A stretch of DNA of 64,000 nt from Aminobacter anthyllidis (GTDB taxonomy: Bacteria > Pseudomonadota > Alphaproteobacteria > Rhizobiales > Rhizobiaceae), in the NCBI RefSeq assembly GCF_018555685.1, contig NZ_JAFLWW010000005.1:62001-126000 (forward strand), written 5' to 3'. The notes beneath the pieces are model-generated. The model did no database searches, was not told the DNA's origin, and saw only the letters and a list, made by a program, of their open reading frames with translations. Every line of letters starts with the position of its first letter. Position 1 is the first letter of the stretch. Of this stretch, positions 54,496 to 64,000 are shown piece after piece. The position numbers were made by a program, and so were the translations under genes.

Positions 54496-54572
54496 GGTCC
54501 CGTAGCTCAGTAGGATAGAGCGGCAGATTCCTAATCTGTAGGTCACAGGTTCGATTCCTGTCGGGATCACCA
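54496..54572 (+). tRNA. tRNA-Arg (anticodon CCT)
   Basis: A full cloverleaf is present: acceptor GGTCCCG/CGGGATC with one G-U pair, D-arm GCTC...GAGC, anticodon stem GCAGA/TCTGT with loop TTCCTAA (anticodon CCT, reading AGG), and the TTCGATT T-loop. The 3' CCA is encoded (54570-54572). It sits in a gap between the M20 hydrolase and LVIVD genes, and I found no integrase or repeated att site near it. Confidence 0.95.
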
Positions 54573-54797
54573 CTCGCTGCTCTCGATATCTCTGATGCAT
54601 TTGCAAGCGTTTCGACTGCATCTTGCATGCCGTTTAACGCACCGTGCATGCATATTCATCCGCTTCAGCACCTACCTATGCCACCCCCTCATACCCAGCT
54701 GCCAAAAATTCACTTTTCTGACTGACCGAACTTTCCTCAACTGGCCGGGCCGGCCTAATGCGAAGAACGCGGGCGGCCAACCGTCGGGAGGGACGTC

Positions 54798-56534
54798 ATG
54801 ACACCAAGGATTATCGCGATCAGCTGTTCGGTGCTGGCGCTGACGGCCGGCGTGGCCCGGGCCGCCGACTGGGGCAGCAAGGTGCCGAGCGAGATCAACA
54901 TCACCGATCCCTACCTCAAGCAGTGGAACGCCTTGACCTATGACAAGGCGCCGCCGGCGCTGGAGCCCGGCAAGGATTATGGCATGGCGGAGGACGGCAC
55001 GTTCCGCGCGCCGCGCGCCACGCCTTTGGGCGAAAGCCCGGCCTTTCCCGGCCAGCTCGAGGCCTGGGACGACAACAGCTACAGCCACAATGTCGAGGAG
55101 ATCGCGTTTTATCCGCATATAAGCTCGCCCTGGCATGCCTGGCCCGACGTCGCCGACTTCGACGGCAAGCGCTATATGTATGTGCACGACCGCGACTATA
55201 TGCGCGTGCTCGACATCACCGACCCGGCCAAGGCCAAGGTCGTCTATTCCAAGGGCGGTGTGTGGGGGCCGGAAGGTTCGAGCGAGGACTGGGACGCCAA
55301 GACGGTCCAGGACTATTTCGGCGGCATCACCATCGCCTGGAGCGCGAAGCTTCAGAAGAATGTCGTCGTCGCTTCCTACGAGATCGGCCGCTTCGGCATC
55401 CTCGACAACAAGCGCACCCAGCCCGACATCGTCGCGAGCTTGCGCAACTACAATTCGCTCAAGGGCTTCAAGGTCTATGAGATGAACGGGCCGCTGCCCG
55501 ACGACTGGAAGCTGATCGCCACCCGCACCACCGACACCAAGAACCCGGATGCGCCGATCGGCAAACAGCAGGGCTCGGGCTCGCTCGACGCGCCGGCCTG
55601 GTTTGGCGGCAAATACATGTATCTGTCGGCGGCTCCGGACGATTCCTACGCGCTGACCGAATATCCTGACTACCTGCACTCGCCGGGCTACCAGGTCTGG
55701 GACATGTCGGACCCGGCCAATCCGGTCTTTGTCAGCCAGGTCACGGTGCCGGGCCAGGTGGTCGGCGACAAGGCAAGCGAGGACGCGTACCTGATGAACC
55801 CACGCGCCGGCAACCGCACGTCGTGGATGGGTTCGCGCATGCCGCCGTTCCTGCCGACGCCGGTCGAAAAGGGCGGCAAGATAGCCTTCGGCGCCATGGG
55901 CGGGCTCGGGCTCTACACCTTCGATCTGAGCAATCCCGACAAGCCTGAGATCAAGGGCCATGTCGCGACAGCACCGAGCTTTGCCGGCACCGAGTTCGAC
56001 AATGTCGACACCTCGCAATATGCCCGCACCGGCTATGTCCTTGCCAATGGCTATCCGATGAACTCGAACTGCTACGAGCCCTACAAGGACGTGCTGGTGA
56101 TCGACGCCAAGGATGTGGCGGCACCCAAGGTGGTGGCGACCTTGCCGCGCCCGACCCCGCCGAAGGAGGCGAAGTTCAGCGATTTCTGCCAGCGCAAGGG
56201 CAGCTTCGGGCCCAAGCGCTCCGGCACCACGCACCAGCCCGGCCATGGCCACGACGGCATCGTGCCTTATGCCTTCTACAATGCCGGGCTGCAGATCTTC
56301 GACGTCAAGGACCCGGCACAGCCGAAGATATCAGGCTATTTCGTGCCGCGTTTCCCCACGACATCGGAAATGCCCGACTACACTTTCGACAATGCCAGCT
56401 TTGCGGTGTTCACCGAATATGACCGCAACATCATCTGGCTGTTTTCGGTCAATGGCGTGCATGCGCTGAAGACGCCGCTGCTCGGCGAGCCCAGGATGGG
56501 GATGAGCGATCAGCTCTGGCCGCCGCGCGACTGA
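54798..56534 (+). CDS. LVIVD-repeat secreted protein
   Basis: A 578-residue exported protein. The signal peptide is about residues 1-23 (SCSVLALTAGVARA). The mature protein has LVIVD-type beta-propeller repeats (MRVLDITDPAKAKVV near 135, YQVWDMSDPANPVFV near 297, LYTFDLSNPDKPEIKG near 373, LQIFDVKDPAQPKISG near 500). The fold is expected to be a propeller; no activity is known. GGGAGGG lies before the ATG. A strong terminator follows, and the next gene (atpB) is convergent. Confidence 0.8.
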   Translation: MTPRIIAISCSVLALTAGVARAADWGSKVPSEINITDPYLKQWNALTYDKAPPALEPGKDYGMAEDGTFRAPRATPLGESPAFPGQLEAWDDNSYSHNVEEIAFYPHISSPWHAWPDVADFDGKRYMYVHDRDYMRVLDITDPAKAKVVYSKGGVWGPEGSSEDWDAKTVQDYFGGITIAWSAKLQKNVVVASYEIGRFGILDNKRTQPDIVASLRNYNSLKGFKVYEMNGPLPDDWKLIATRTTDTKNPDAPIGKQQGSGSLDAPAWFGGKYMYLSAAPDDSYALTEYPDYLHSPGYQVWDMSDPANPVFVSQVTVPGQVVGDKASEDAYLMNPRAGNRTSWMGSRMPPFLPTPVEKGGKIAFGAMGGLGLYTFDLSNPDKPEIKGHVATAPSFAGTEFDNVDTSQYARTGYVLANGYPMNSNCYEPYKDVLVIDAKDVAAPKVVATLPRPTPPKEAKFSDFCQRKGSFGPKRSGTTHQPGHGHDGIVPYAFYNAGLQIFDVKDPAQPKISGYFVPRFPTTSEMPDYTFDNASFAVFTEYDRNIIWLFSVNGVHALKTPLLGEPRMGMSDQLWPPRD

Positions 56535-56557
56535 GCCGATCGATCTGCTTCGGCGTT

Positions 56558-56588
56558 CAAACCCCGGCCTGACGCCGGGGTTTTTGTT
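56558..56588 (+). terminator. Intrinsic terminator after the LVIVD gene
   Basis: AAACCCCGGC (56558-56567) and GCCGGGGTTT (56573-56582) form a 10-bp stem with loop CTGAC, followed by TTTTGTTTT. The stem's A-run side makes it usable from either strand, and atpB converges on it. Confidence 0.88.
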
Positions 56589-56599
56589 TTCTGCGCCGG

Positions 56600-57349
56600 T
56601 CAATGCCCGGGGTGCAGCGCGTCGTTGAGATACATGCAGGTCAGCATGGTGAAGATGTAGGCCTGGATCACCGCCATCAGAAGTTCGAGCGCGGTCAGCG
56701 CGACCGTCATGGCAAGCGGCAGCACGGCGGCGAAGATGCCGAGCGTGCCCATGCTGCCGAGGCTGACGACGAAGCCGGCAAAGACCTTGAGCGTGATGTG
56801 GCCGGCCAGCATGACGGCAAACAGCCGCACCGAATGGCTGATCGGCCGCGAGATGTAGGAAACGATCTCGATCGGCACGATGATCGGCGCCAAAGCCAGC
56901 GGCACGCCGGATGGCAAAAACAGCCTGAAAAAACCGAGCCCGTTCTTCCAGATGCCGTAGAGCGTCACAGTGCCGAACACGATCATGGCGAAAGAGAAGG
57001 TGACGATGATGTGGCTGGTGACCGTGAAGGCATAAGGAAACATGCCGGCCAGGTTGGCGATCAGGATGAAGACGAACAGCGAAAACACCAGCGGGAAGAA
57101 CTTCATGCCGCCCTCGCCGGCATTTTCGCGCAAGGTCTTGGAGACGAATTCATGGATCAGCTCGGTGATCGACTGCAGCCGCGTCGGCACCAGCGCACGG
57201 GCACTTGTCGACACCAGCAGGAACAGCCCGCCGAACACCGCGACGCCGACCATATGGGCGGCGGAGTTGGTGAAGGCGATTTCCTGGCCGGCAAACTCGA
57301 ACACGGTGAAGATCGGCTTGATTTCAAATTGTTCTATCGGTCCGGCCAT
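56600..57349 (-). CDS. atpB: F0 ATP synthase subunit a
   Basis: The proton-channel subunit of F0. The 249 residues form about five to six membrane helices; the essential Arg is in [14 protein letters not shown] near 175-188 and the C-terminal [19 protein letters not shown] is also conserved. The stator loop [11 protein letters not shown] near 67 and [13 protein letters not shown] near 97 are typical. It stands alone: no atpI, atpE or atpF genes are adjacent on the minus strand, unlike the usual atpI-atpB-atpE-atpF cluster. It is convergent with the LVIVD gene. Confidence 0.9.
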   Translation of the reverse strand: MAGPIEQFEIKPIFTVFEFAGQEIAFTNSAAHMVGVAVFGGLFLLVSTSARALVPTRLQSITELIHEFVSKTLRENAGEGGMKFFPLVFSLFVFILIANLAGMFPYAFTVTSHIIVTFSFAMIVFGTVTLYGIWKNGLGFFRLFLPSGVPLALAPIIVPIEIVSYISRPISHSVRLFAVMLAGHITLKVFAGFVVSLGSMGTLGIFAAVLPLAMTVALTALELLMAVIQAYIFTMLTCMYLNDALHPGH

Positions 57350-57546
57350 GGCGCCTCTCCGGTCTGGTCAATGCGAATGCGAAAGCGCGCGCCCCGGAAC
57401 CCGATCCGGAAGCCGGACAGGGTCGAGCGCACAGGGCAGTCCGCCGCGCGGAGGCTGCATGTTTTCGCGGTTTCAAGGGGTGAATAGGTTCAGGTGACAA
57501 GTCTGCGGCGCCATCTCTTGGATGGGGCCGTCCCCGAACGTACTAG

Positions 57547-57633
57547 GCACTGGTCGTCCAGTGCGTGGGCTTGTTAGCCCAGCTTGGCTGATTGGGCAAG
57601 GCAGGAAGGGACGCGGCGCAAGGCCGCGTCCCT
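57547..57633. other. Three adjacent hairpins in an intergenic gap
   Basis: The 294-base gap between atpB and lpdA has no gene. Within it are three consecutive perfect hairpins: GCACTGG/CCAGTGC (57547-57564), TGGGCT/AGCCCA (57566-57581), and AGGGACGCGGC/GCCGCGTCCCT (57607-57633). The last is a plausible terminator for the minus-strand branched-chain operon, but no T-run follows on the minus strand. Confidence 0.5.
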
Positions 57634-57643
57634 CGATAGGCGA

Positions 57644-59041
57644 TCAGATGTGCAGCGCGTGGCCGAGCGTGCGCAATGCCGCTTCCAGGAAGGCCTCGCT
57701 TTGGGTCGGATGCGCGTGGATGGTGCCGGCGATGTCTTCCAGCCGCGCGCCCATCTCGATTGCCAGGCTGAAGGCAGAGGACAGCTCCGATACACCGGTG
57801 CCGACGGCCTGGATGCCGAGCACCAGATGGTTGTCGGCGCGGGCAACGATGCGTACAAAGCCGTCTTCGCCGAGCAGGGTCATCGCCCGGCCATTGGCAG
57901 AGAACGGGAATGACGACGACTTGATCTCGATGCCGAGCGCCTTGGCTTCCTCGGGCGACAGGCCCGCGGTGACGACCTCTGGATCGGTGAAGCAGACAGC
58001 GGGAATCGAGCGCTTGTCCCAGCTGCGCTTGTGGCCGGCGACGATCTCGGCGACCATTTCGCCCTGGGCCATGGCGCGGTGCGCCAGCATCGGCTCGCCG
58101 GTGACGTCGCCGATGGCATAGATGCCACGCATCGAGGTGCGGCACTGCTCGTCGATGCGGATGAAGCGGCCGTCGCGGTCGAGGTCGATCTCCTCGAGGC
58201 CCCAGCCTTCGACCAGCGGCTTGCGCCCGACCGTCACCAGCACCTTGTCGGCGGCAATCTTCTGCTCGCTGCCATCGGCGGCCTCGACCAGAAGCGCATC
58301 GCCCTTGGCTGAAAGCCCCTTGGCCTTGGCGCCGGTCAGCACCTTGACGCCGAGCGCTTCAAGCCGCTTGGCGACGGGCCGGGTCAGCTCGGCATCATAT
58401 TGCGGCAGGATGCGCGGCAAGGCCTCGACGACAGTCACCTTGGCGCCGAGCTTGGCAAAGGCGGTGCCGAGCTCGAGGCCGATGTAACCGCCGCCAACGA
58501 CGGCCAATGCTTGCGGCACCTGCTTCAGCGCCAGCGCCCCGGTCGACGAGATCACCGATCCGCCAAAGGGCAGGAACGGCAATTCGACCGGCACCGATCC
58601 GGTGGCGATGACGATGGTTTCGGCGCGGATCACCTGCAGCCCGGTCTCGGTGTCGACCTCGACGGTCTTGCCGTCGCGGAAGCGCGCCCAGCCCTGCACC
58701 GACTTGACCTTGGCCTTCTTGAGCAGGCCGGCAACACCTGTGGTCAGGCGGCCGACGATCCGGTCTTTCCAGGCAACCGTCCTGGCGAGATCGAGTGCCG
58801 GTCCCGACAGGGAGATGCCGAGCGGGCTTGTGCCCGACGCCATCTCCGAAACCTTGAGATATTCGTCGGCGGCATGGATCATCGCCTTGGAGGGGATGCA
58901 GCCGACATTGAGGCAGGTGCCGCCGGGCTTGACGGCTTCGACGATGACGGTGTCGATGCCGAGCTGGCCGGCACGGATGGCGCAGATATAGCCGCCGGGG
59001 CCGGCACCGATGATCAGAAGCTTGCAGGAGATTTCCTTCAC
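57644..59041 (-). CDS. lpdA: Dihydrolipoyl dehydrogenase (E3) of the branched-chain complex
   Basis: A 465-residue flavoprotein that reoxidises dihydrolipoamide. The FAD-binding [10 protein letters not shown] is near 12-21, the redox disulfide is [13 protein letters not shown] with Cys43 and Cys48, and the C-terminal interface histidine lies in [11 protein letters not shown] near 443. It is the last gene of an E1alpha-E1beta-E2-E3 operon, 4 bases after the E2 gene. The position in this operon indicates a dedicated E3 for branched-chain 2-oxoacid oxidation. Confidence 0.93.
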   Translation of the reverse strand: MKEISCKLLIIGAGPGGYICAIRAGQLGIDTVIVEAVKPGGTCLNVGCIPSKAMIHAADEYLKVSEMASGTSPLGISLSGPALDLARTVAWKDRIVGRLTTGVAGLLKKAKVKSVQGWARFRDGKTVEVDTETGLQVIRAETIVIATGSVPVELPFLPFGGSVISSTGALALKQVPQALAVVGGGYIGLELGTAFAKLGAKVTVVEALPRILPQYDAELTRPVAKRLEALGVKVLTGAKAKGLSAKGDALLVEAADGSEQKIAADKVLVTVGRKPLVEGWGLEEIDLDRDGRFIRIDEQCRTSMRGIYAIGDVTGEPMLAHRAMAQGEMVAEIVAGHKRSWDKRSIPAVCFTDPEVVTAGLSPEEAKALGIEIKSSSFPFSANGRAMTLLGEDGFVRIVARADNHLVLGIQAVGTGVSELSSAFSLAIEMGARLEDIAGTIHAHPTQSEAFLEAALRTLGHALHI

Positions 59042-59045
59042 AGCC

Positions 59046-60332
59046 TCAGCCCTCCACGAAGATCATTGCCGGCGCTTCGAGCAGCGCCTTGAGGCGCTGG
59101 ACAAAGACCGCCGCGTCCCAGCCATCGATGACACGATGGTCGAAGCTCGACGACAGGTTCATCATCTTGCGCGGCACGAACTGGCTGCCGTCCCACATCG
59201 GCCGGATCATGATCTTGTTGACGCCGACGATCGCCACTTCCGGGTAGTTGATGACAGGAGTGGTGGCGACACCGCCCATCGCCCCCAAGGAGGTGATGGT
59301 GATGGTCGAACCCGTCAGCTCCTCGCGTGTCGCCGTGCCTGCCTTGGCGGCCTCGGCGAGGCGATTGACCTCGACGGCGCAGTCCCACAGGTCGCGTGCC
59401 TCGGCGTGCTTGACGACAGGCACCATCAGGCCACCGGGGGTCTGGGCGGCCATGCCGATATGCACGCCGGCATGGCGGTGGATGATGCCGGCATCGTCGT
59501 CATAGATCGCATTGAGCTGCGGCTGTTCGGCCACCGCCTTGACCAGCGCCCGCATCAGGAACGGCAGCAATGTCAGCTTCGGCCGATCCGGCTTCTTCGT
59601 GGCGTTGAGCTTGGCGCGCAACTCCTCGAGCGCTGTGACATCGACCTCTTCGACATAGGTGATGTGGGGGATGCGCGACTTGGCCAGTGCCATCTTTTCG
59701 GCGATGCGCCGGCGCAGTCCGATGACCTTGATCTCCTCGACGCCTGTTTTGGCCTGCAAGCCGGCCACCGGGACCGCCGCACCGCGCGCGGCAAAACCGT
59801 CGAGATCCTCATGGGTGACGCGGCCGGCCGGACCGGTGCCGGGGATCTGGCGCAGGTCGATGCCGGCTTCCTTGGCGCGCAAGCGCACGGCGGGCGAGGC
59901 CAGCGGGCGTTCGCCTTCCGGCCTGGGCAGGCCGAGCGTTGTCGCACGTGGCACAGGCTTGAGTGCTGCCGCAGGCTCGGCTTTCTTAGCCGGCGCAGGA
60001 GCCGCTTCCACAGCTGCCGGGGCCGGCTGCCTGGCTTCGCTTTTCGGCTCGGCCGGCGCGGCCTCAGCCACAGTTTCCGCCGGTCCGTCGCCGGCAATTT
60101 TGATGCGCACGATCGGCGAACCGACCGCGACGGTTTCGCCGATCTCGGCGCCGAGCCAGATGATCTCGCCATCGACCGGCGAGGGGATTTCGACCGTCGC
60201 CTTGTCGGTCATGACGGCGGCGATCACCGCGTCCTCGCGCACGAGGTCGCCGATCTTGACGTGCCATTCGACCAGTTCGGCCTCGGCCACGCCTTCGCCG
60301 ACGTCGGGAAGCTTGATGACATGTTCGCCCAT
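59046..60332 (-). CDS. bkdB: Branched-chain 2-oxoacid dehydrogenase E2 (dihydrolipoyl acyltransferase)
   Basis: Core of the branched-chain complex, transferring acyl groups to CoA. The 428 residues have a lipoyl domain with Lys44 in DKATVEI, a linker rich in Ala/Pro/Glu (about 80-140), an E1/E3-binding domain with [19 protein letters not shown] near 145-163, and a catalytic domain with HRVIDGWD near 399-406. One lipoyl domain is present. ATG 60332 is 2 bases after the E1beta stop, so the genes are coupled. Confidence 0.93.
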   Translation of the reverse strand: MGEHVIKLPDVGEGVAEAELVEWHVKIGDLVREDAVIAAVMTDKATVEIPSPVDGEIIWLGAEIGETVAVGSPIVRIKIAGDGPAETVAEAAPAEPKSEARQPAPAAVEAAPAPAKKAEPAAALKPVPRATTLGLPRPEGERPLASPAVRLRAKEAGIDLRQIPGTGPAGRVTHEDLDGFAARGAAVPVAGLQAKTGVEEIKVIGLRRRIAEKMALAKSRIPHITYVEEVDVTALEELRAKLNATKKPDRPKLTLLPFLMRALVKAVAEQPQLNAIYDDDAGIIHRHAGVHIGMAAQTPGGLMVPVVKHAEARDLWDCAVEVNRLAEAAKAGTATREELTGSTITITSLGAMGGVATTPVINYPEVAIVGVNKIMIRPMWDGSQFVPRKMMNLSSSFDHRVIDGWDAAVFVQRLKALLEAPAMIFVEG

Positions 60333-60334
60333 GT

Positions 60335-61348
60335 TCAGGCCCCCATCGTTTCGATCAAAGCTTCGCCGACCCGCTTGGGGCCGGGGAAATAATCCCATTC
60401 CTGGGCATGCGGATAAGGCGTATCCCAACCGGTGACACGTGCGACCGGAGCTTCGAGATGGTAGAAGCAGTGCTCCTGCACCAGGGCTGCCAGCTCGGCA
60501 CCGAAGCCCGAGGTCAGCGTCGCCTCATGCACGACGACACAGCGGCCGGTCTTCTTGACCGAGGCGATGATGGTTTCGAGGTCGAGCGGCAGCAGTGTCC
60601 TGAGGTCGATGATTTCGGCGTCGATGCCGGTCTCCTCAGCCGCCGCCTGGGCGACATAGACCATGGTGCCATAAGCAAGCACGGTGACGGCTGAGCCCGC
60701 CCTGCGGATCTCCGCCTTGCCGAGCGGGGTGGTATAATGCCCCTCCGGCACCTCGCCGAGCTCATGCTTCGACCAGGCCGTGACAGGCCGGTCGTGATGG
60801 CCGTCGAAGGGGCCATTGTACAATCGTTTCGGCTCCAGAAAGATCACCGGATCGGGGTCTTCGATCGAAGCGATCAGCAGGCCCTTGGCATCGAGCGGGT
60901 TCGACGGAACGACGACTTTCAGGCCCGAAACATGGGTGAACAGCGCTTCCGGGCTCTGGCTGTGGGTCTGGCCGCCGAAGATGCCGCCGCCGGTCGGCAT
61001 GCGCACGACGATCGGGCAGGTGAACTCGCCATTGGAGCGGTAGCGCAATCGTGCCGCTTCCGAAACGATCTGGTCATAGGCTGGATAGACATAATCAGCG
61101 AACTGCACCTCGACACAAGGCTTGAGCCCGTAGGCGGCCATGCCGATGGCGGCACCGACGATGCCGAGTTCGCTGATCGGCGCGTCGAAGCAGCGCGAGC
61201 GGCCGTATTTCTGCTGCAGCCCCTGGGTGCAGCGGAAGACGCCGCCGAAATAGCCGACGTCCTCGCCAAAGACGACGACATCGTCGTCGCGCCCCATGGC
61301 AACGTCCATGGCGCTGCGGATGGCTTCGATCATGGTCATGCGCGGCAT
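60335..61348 (-). CDS. bkdA2: Branched-chain 2-oxoacid dehydrogenase E1 subunit beta
   Basis: The beta half of the thiamine-diphosphate decarboxylase. The 337 residues show GEDVGYFGGVFRCTQGL near 28-44 and RMPTGGGIFGGQTHSQSPEA (about 114-133), typical of branched-chain rather than pyruvate E1beta. Its start follows the E1alpha stop by 3 bases. Thiamine diphosphate is bound between the alpha and beta subunits, so both are needed for activity. Confidence 0.93.
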   Translation of the reverse strand: MPRMTMIEAIRSAMDVAMGRDDDVVVFGEDVGYFGGVFRCTQGLQQKYGRSRCFDAPISELGIVGAAIGMAAYGLKPCVEVQFADYVYPAYDQIVSEAARLRYRSNGEFTCPIVVRMPTGGGIFGGQTHSQSPEALFTHVSGLKVVVPSNPLDAKGLLIASIEDPDPVIFLEPKRLYNGPFDGHHDRPVTAWSKHELGEVPEGHYTTPLGKAEIRRAGSAVTVLAYGTMVYVAQAAAEETGIDAEIIDLRTLLPLDLETIIASVKKTGRCVVVHEATLTSGFGAELAALVQEHCFYHLEAPVARVTGWDTPYPHAQEWDYFPGPKRVGEALIETMGA

Positions 61349-61351
61349 GGT

Positions 61352-62644
<1,293 letters not shown>

Positions 62645-62714
62645 TTATGTCAGCAACGCTGACCTATTATCCCAACGCTTTCGAAACCGCAATGGCTGCT
62701 GATGCGAGTTTGGC

Positions 62715-62728
62715 ATTGTCGCGACAAT
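62715..62728. promoter_or_regulatory. 14-bp perfect palindrome between bkd operon and thiC
   Basis: ATTGTCGCGACAAT is a perfect palindrome 127 bases upstream of the bkdA1 start. No cognate regulator gene is adjacent. It is positioned as an operator for the bkd operon, close to the thiC promoter. Confidence 0.45.
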
Positions 62729-62741
62729 ATCGAAAGCCCGG

Positions 62742-62770
62742 TTGACAGCACCGGCCTTCCTCCCTCATGT
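62742..62770 (+). promoter_or_regulatory. Candidate thiC promoter
   Basis: TTGACA (62742-62747), 17 bases, then TCATGT (62765-62770). The expected start, about 62777, falls just before the TPP aptamer. Confidence 0.6.
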
Positions 62771-62779
62771 TGCCGGCCT

Positions 62780-62876
62780 CACCAGGGGGGTCCCGACAAG
62801 GGGCTGAGATACTGCTCGCTAACGCAGCGCAGTGACCCGTTGAACCTGATCCAGTTCACACTGGCGTAGGGACGGT
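62780..62876 (+). ncRNA. TPP riboswitch (THI element)
   Basis: CACCAGGGGGGTCCC, then AAGGGGCTGAGATACT, and later GACCCGTTGAACCTGATCC and AGTTCACACTGGCGTAGGGACGG carry all THI-box blocks in order: the GGGGxxC P2 start, CTGAGA, ACCCG, the TGAACCTGATC block and the TAGGGA end. It senses thiamine diphosphate and is followed by thiC, its classic target. No clear terminator follows, so translational control is possible. Confidence 0.97.
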
Positions 62877-62985
62877 GCGAGGCGTTGCGGGTCGGGCATT
62901 CCGGCTTTGGCATTCGGGCTCATGCCCGAAGTCCCTCAGGCAAACCTCACCTCCTCCTCATCGCACGAACTGGGTCTCCATTGCA

Positions 62986-63034
62986 GCGCATCGCGTCCGA
63001 AAACCGGTTCTCGGTTTCGGCAAGCACGATGCGC
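62986..63034. repeat. Dispersed hairpin repeat in the thiC leader
   Basis: GCGCATCG (62986-62993) pairs with CGATGCGC (63027-63034) around an inner CCGAAAACCG / CGGTTTCGG stem with one bulge. The AAGCACGATGCGC part matches the repeat after accA. It separates the TPP riboswitch from the thiC ribosome site and lengthens the leader to about 230 bases. Confidence 0.6.
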
Positions 63035-63070
63035 AAACCCAAGGACCCGGAGCGTCCTTGTGCGTCCTAG

Positions 63071-64000
<930 letters not shown>

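Noticed and set aside
54496-54572. tRNA-Arg as an integration site for a genomic island
   Set aside because: No integrase and no second copy of the tRNA 3' end were seen in the flanking sequence; neighbouring genes look like core genes.

Overview
The window is a contiguous, gene-dense, G+C-rich stretch of bacterial chromosome. The content points to an alphaproteobacterium of the order Hyphomicrobiales (Rhizobiales), most likely the Phyllobacteriaceae (Mesorhizobium/Aminobacter-like). The reasons are the argH-lptM-lysA-TIGR02302 block, the ftsE-ftsX-YdcF-plsC block with consensus CtrA boxes, the cobS-cobT cobaltochelatase pair, a SAM-II riboswitch on metA, an arsR-arsC-aqpS arsenic cassette like that of Sinorhizobium, and several dispersed palindromic repeats of the kind seen in these genomes. 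The genus is an inference from remembered gene orders, not from a search.

Layout. 0-6 kb: arginine and lysine biosynthesis (argH, lysA) with a small lipoprotein between them, then a large TIGR02302/DUF4175 membrane protein. 6-10 kb: a LysR regulator, a drug/metabolite transporter, a CpdR-like response regulator, hpt and an unknown membrane protein. 10-16 kb: the ftsEX division complex behind CtrA boxes, YdcF, plsC, ada, chaC and a DUF2125 protein. 16-20 kb: hisC-tyrC on the minus strand, divergent from metA, which has a promoter, a SAM-II aptamer and a terminator in its leader. 20-27 kb: a LysR/MFS pair, an ABC exporter, a lipid kinase, a vWA-like DUF1194 lipoprotein and a methyltransferase. 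27-30 kb: gloB and a cupin gene separated by an inserted gene flanked by 48-bp direct repeats, then yddG-like and DUF3108 genes. 30-37 kb: rpmB, a queuosine-precursor transporter with a probable preQ1-I riboswitch, LysR, monooxygenase-like, DsbA-like and GNAT genes, an Lrp/saccharopine-dehydrogenase-type pair and a SnoaL-like protein. 37-42 kb: cobS-cobT with a phytase/esterase-like gene, and a DnaJ-domain gene divergent from bolA. 42-49 kb: the arsenic cassette, the overlapping aroK-aroB-CBS genes, a 49-residue protein coupled to xerD, and accA. 49-57 kb: an L,D-transpeptidase, TusA, a repeat island, a COG0523 metallochaperone, a D,D-carboxypeptidase, an M20 hydrolase, tRNA-Arg(CCT), an LVIVD-repeat protein and an isolated atpB. 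57-64 kb: a branched-chain 2-oxoacid dehydrogenase operon (E1alpha-E1beta-E2-E3), divergent from thiC with its TPP riboswitch; thiC runs off the end.

Most of the window is ordinary core genome. The most interesting parts are regulatory or junctional: three riboswitches (SAM-II, probable preQ1-I, TPP), a CtrA-controlled divergent promoter at ftsEX, an ArsR operator that overlaps its own start codon, a DUF6678-like gene inserted between gloB and the cupin gene with a duplicated junction, a repeat that supplies the N-terminus of a secreted protein, a CBS/CorC protein without its usual DUF21 membrane domain, and an atpB away from the other F0 genes. I saw no insertion sequence, prophage, CRISPR array or secondary-metabolite cluster. 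Positions and family calls come from reading the sequence by eye; no database search was run.
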